The notes under the pieces were generated by a model. It saw nothing but the letters and a program-made list of their open reading frames with translations. It did no database searches and was not told the origin of the DNA. Shown piece by piece: positions 47,752 to 49,219 of a stretch of DNA of 49,219 nt. Position 1 is the stretch's first letter; every line of letters starts with the position of its first letter. Source of the stretch: a virus; IMG/VR virus record IMGVR_UViG_3300025759_000152, positions 1 through 49,219 of that record, one strand, 5' to 3'. The translations under genes were made by a program, and so were the position numbers.

Positions 47752-47974
47752 TGTCATTCCTCCATTTATCCCATCGTGCAGTCTTAGGGAATGTTTCTCT
47801 ATGTTTATGCTCATGATGCCACTGGTATACAGTAGACAGTGACAGGTCATAGTACCTTGCTGCTGCTGCCACACTACGGAATGTCTTACCAAATAGTCGG
47901 CACTCTAATTGTTTCTGCACACGTGTCGGCTCATACTTACACCTAGCATGTGCGTGTAGTTCTTGTGGTTGCAT
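47714..47974 (-). CDS. Helix-turn-helix DNA-binding protein
   Basis: An 86-residue basic protein, TAATG-coupled with GGAG upstream. CRLFGKTFRSVAAAARYYDL followed by SLSTVYQWHHEHK is a helix-turn-helix of the kind attached to homing nucleases and small regulators (FxSxxxAAxxxxLSxxTVxxW). It is the best local candidate for a transcription regulator, possibly of early genes or of the nearby recombinase. One histidine-rich patch (HHEHKH) follows the recognition helix. Confidence 0.7.
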   Translation of the reverse strand: MQPQELHAHARCKYEPTRVQKQLECRLFGKTFRSVAAAARYYDLSLSTVYQWHHEHKHRETFPKTARWDKWRNDNEVVNIDSTSAG

Positions 47975-48171
47975 TAGTATCTCTCCTCTAGTGTTGCACC
48001 ATATACATTTACTTTGTACTTGTCGATCTTCCTACCTGTCCAATCATGTAGGTGTTCATCTAACATCAGTACATCATCGCTTACTCCAAACGTTTGCTTG
48101 GATGCTACTTCTTTGAATAGTTCTACTACGATCTCTCGTATGATCTGTTTAGTTTGTTCATTTATCTGCAT
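47974..48171 (-). CDS. Small unknown protein, 65 aa
   Basis: The product MQINEQTKQIIREIVVELFK, then EVASKQTFGVSDDVLMLDEH and a basic C-terminal part (DWTGRKIDKYKVNVYG), is a helix followed by a short strand region. It overlaps the coiled-coil gene before it by ten bases and the helix-turn-helix gene by TAATG. No family is recognised. Confidence 0.65.
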   Translation of the reverse strand: MQINEQTKQIIREIVVELFKEVASKQTFGVSDDVLMLDEHLHDWTGRKIDKYKVNVYGATLEERY

Positions 48172-48368
48172 TCTAAGTCCTCCTTTATCAGATTAGATAT
48201 GTCATCGTATAAGTTAAACTTCTCTTGTATCAGGTTAGCATTTCTTATACGTGCATCTCTAAGTTGTTCCTCTAAGTCTCGCACATTACGCTTGAGTATA
48301 TCTATTTCATCAGCCTGTGCAAGAATTATCTTCCTGTTTTTCTCAGCTTCCATTTCATCGGGTAGCAT
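48162..48368 (-). CDS. Small coiled-coil protein
   Basis: ATG 48368 follows GGAGG by ten bases; a TTG start at 48398 lies before that site. The 68-residue product (MLPDEMEAEKNRKIILAQAD, then EIDILKRNVRDLEEQLRDAR) is one continuous coiled coil with clear heptads, so probably a dimer. It overlaps the HNH gene by 14 bases. A partner or scaffold role is likely; no specific function. Confidence 0.65.
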   Translation of the reverse strand: MLPDEMEAEKNRKIILAQADEIDILKRNVRDLEEQLRDARIRNANLIQEKFNLYDDISNLIKEDLECR

Positions 48369-48729
48369 TTGTTTTATTCCTCCAATGTTCCTCTTCAAAA
48401 GTTACTATACCATGACAGTTACGACACAATACCTCACACTGTTTAAGTTCATTCTTTATCGTAGCTCTACTCTTTGAACCATTACTCATTGCTAGGTAGT
48501 GTGCGTGATGTCCTATGTTAAAACTTTTATCCTTCCTTTTAGACTGAGGTATAATATGATTAAACTCTAGTCCTGCATGATGTTCATTATAACCACACTT
48601 AGCACAACCCTTAGTTACTTTAAATCTTTTAAGTATAGACTTGCCATATTTTTTACGTTCTCTAGTCCTCCTATTGTAATACTCTTGCATAGTTTCATTG
48701 TCTTCACGATAAACTTTTACTTTCATCAT
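48355..48729 (-). CDS. HNH endonuclease
   Basis: A 124-residue nuclease with two zinc half-sites, CAKCGYNEHHAG (42, 45) and CEVLCRNCHG (98, 102, 105, 106), around the catalytic LEFNHIIPQSK (Asn57-His58). The N-terminal third is basic and helical (YYNRRTRERKKYG). This is the HNH arrangement found in phage homing endonucleases and packaging nucleases. Being far from terminase and inside the small early genes, a free-standing homing enzyme is more likely. Preceded by AGGAG. Confidence 0.9.
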   Translation of the reverse strand: MMKVKVYREDNETMQEYYNRRTRERKKYGKSILKRFKVTKGCAKCGYNEHHAGLEFNHIIPQSKRKDKSFNIGHHAHYLAMSNGSKSRATIKNELKQCEVLCRNCHGIVTFEEEHWRNKTNATR

Positions 48730-48976
48730 TCAACTCCTCCCAGTTCTTTTTCATAAACAGATAGCCATGATAAGCGGCACTCTCGATTAGCTCCATCACC
48801 ATGTGAGCATCCCAATACTCAAGAGGCTCCCACTTGTTTTCTTCTATCCATTCATAAATCTTTTCCTCTTCCCAATCAATAGCCTCGACTGGTAGTTCCT
48901 CAGTCAAGAAGTGTGCGCTCATGCTACAGAATAACTTGTCCTTTAGTCTCTTTGGGTCATTGTCAAAGTCATACAT
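48704..48976 (-). CDS. Acidic small protein, 90 aa
   Basis: ATG 48976 overlaps the preceding stop as TAATG, with GAGG upstream. The product is very acidic and tryptophan-rich: VEAIDWEEEKIYEWIEENKW, then EPLEYWDAHMVMELIESAAY. Helical, no cysteine pair or known motif. Strong negative charge with aromatic residues could suit a DNA-mimic or inhibitor protein, but nothing in the sequence proves it. It overlaps the HNH gene by 26 bases. Confidence 0.65.
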   Translation of the reverse strand: MYDFDNDPKRLKDKLFCSMSAHFLTEELPVEAIDWEEEKIYEWIEENKWEPLEYWDAHMVMELIESAAYHGYLFMKKNWEELNDESKSLS

Positions 48977-49203
48977 TAGTCCATCCTCACTATGGTATGT
49001 CCACCTGCTTTAGTTGGTAGTGCTACGAATGCGTAAGGATAGATGTACCCAACGCCATCAGGTGTATCAATCATGAAGTATGGCTCAAGATCTTCATCAT
49101 CCTGATGTGTTGTTACAAACTTACCATCAAGTGAGACAGCACCTTTTATAGGCCAAGGATTACAACCTGCTGATTGATTATACTTTTGAGTAAAGAACTC
49201 CAT
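48976..49203 (-). CDS. Small unknown protein at right edge, 75 aa
   Basis: The product from ATG 49203 reads MEFFTQKYNQSAGCNPWPIK, then GAVSLDGKFVTTHQDDEDLE, a beta-rich small domain ending in GHTIVRMD. The frame stays open through the right edge with no stop, and no ribosome site is visible upstream of 49203, so the true start may lie outside the window. It is coupled by TAATG to the gene after it. Function unknown. Confidence 0.65.
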   Translation of the reverse strand: MEFFTQKYNQSAGCNPWPIKGAVSLDGKFVTTHQDDEDLEPYFMIDTPDGVGYIYPYAFVALPTKAGGHTIVRMD

Positions 49204-49219
49204 GATAGATAATGGGTTG

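Noticed and set aside
1-49219. tRNA genes, CRISPR arrays and insertion sequences
   Set aside because: No cloverleaf with a GTTCRANYC arm, no regularly spaced direct repeats, and no transposase motifs were seen by reading both strands; a computed scan was not possible.
1-49219. Phage-encoded RNA polymerase (T7-type)
   Set aside because: The only family A polymerase-like gene has the 3'-5' exonuclease and DNA-polymerase motifs; no second large polymerase gene exists in the window.
49204-49219. Circular genome by joining both ends
   Set aside because: No terminal repeat is present in the window and the joined junction would lack ribosome sites for both divergent genes; kept only as a possibility in the findings.

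Overview
The window looks like most or all of the genome of a short-tailed (podovirus-like) double-stranded DNA phage from a marine environment, with a bacterial, probably alphaproteobacterial, host. The reasons are the order terminase, portal, scaffold, major capsid protein, tail adaptor, tail nozzle, fibres and large internal virion proteins; the absence of a tape-measure or long-tail sheath/tube set; a replication module of phage type; and two small genes (a DUF1127 protein and a DUF6127-like membrane protein) of families that are common in alphaproteobacteria and their phages. The DNA is AT-rich by eye. No phage RNA polymerase gene, tRNA gene or CRISPR array was seen, so transcription should depend on the host polymerase. 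Family names are from memory and no database search was run.

Layout. Positions 1-34848 are all plus strand. 1-3237: a secreted protein cut at the left edge, a membrane-anchored coiled-coil protein, a cassette of five very small lysine/arginine-rich proteins that overlap one another, and a small beta-rich protein. 3237-3488: a DUF1127 gene with its own regulatory region (palindrome, promoter-like box, hairpin hiding the ribosome binding site). 3466-13064: packaging and head (small terminase, a helix-turn-helix reading frame with no normal start codon, large terminase, portal, a 921-residue protein of unknown role, scaffold, major capsid protein). 13136-24722: head/tail decoration and adhesion (three different fibre or adhesin proteins, chaperone-like genes, adaptor, nozzle). 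24715-34848: lysis-like membrane proteins, a LysM plus lambda-R-like transglycosylase, and three large internal/ejection proteins. A strong bidirectional terminator at 34855-34878 separates the two arms.

Positions 34882-49219 are all minus strand and read leftwards from beyond the right edge: a set of small early-type genes (several under 60 codons), an HNH nuclease, a tyrosine recombinase, then primase, DnaB-like helicase, family A DNA polymerase, a putative single-strand-binding protein, a Cas4-like exonuclease, T7-type endonuclease I, a nucleotide-metabolism set (DUF3310, MazG, class II ribonucleotide reductase) and a GIY-YIG-type protein. Genes are packed with ATGA or TAATG stop/start overlaps, and Shine-Dalgarno (SD) sequences lie inside the last codons of the gene before, so translational coupling is probably general. 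A consensus-like promoter at the end of the polymerase gene could drive the recombination and nucleotide genes separately.

Working model (inference): host polymerase transcribes the minus arm first, giving replication and host-nucleotide recycling; the plus arm makes virions. The recombinase suggests that integration is possible, but no attachment site or repressor was recognised. The most unusual points are the DUF1127 switch region, the open reading frame after the small terminase that would need an AUA start, the basic mini-protein cassette, and a recurring Lys/Glu-Gly-Gly-hydrophobic motif shared by several otherwise unrelated proteins.
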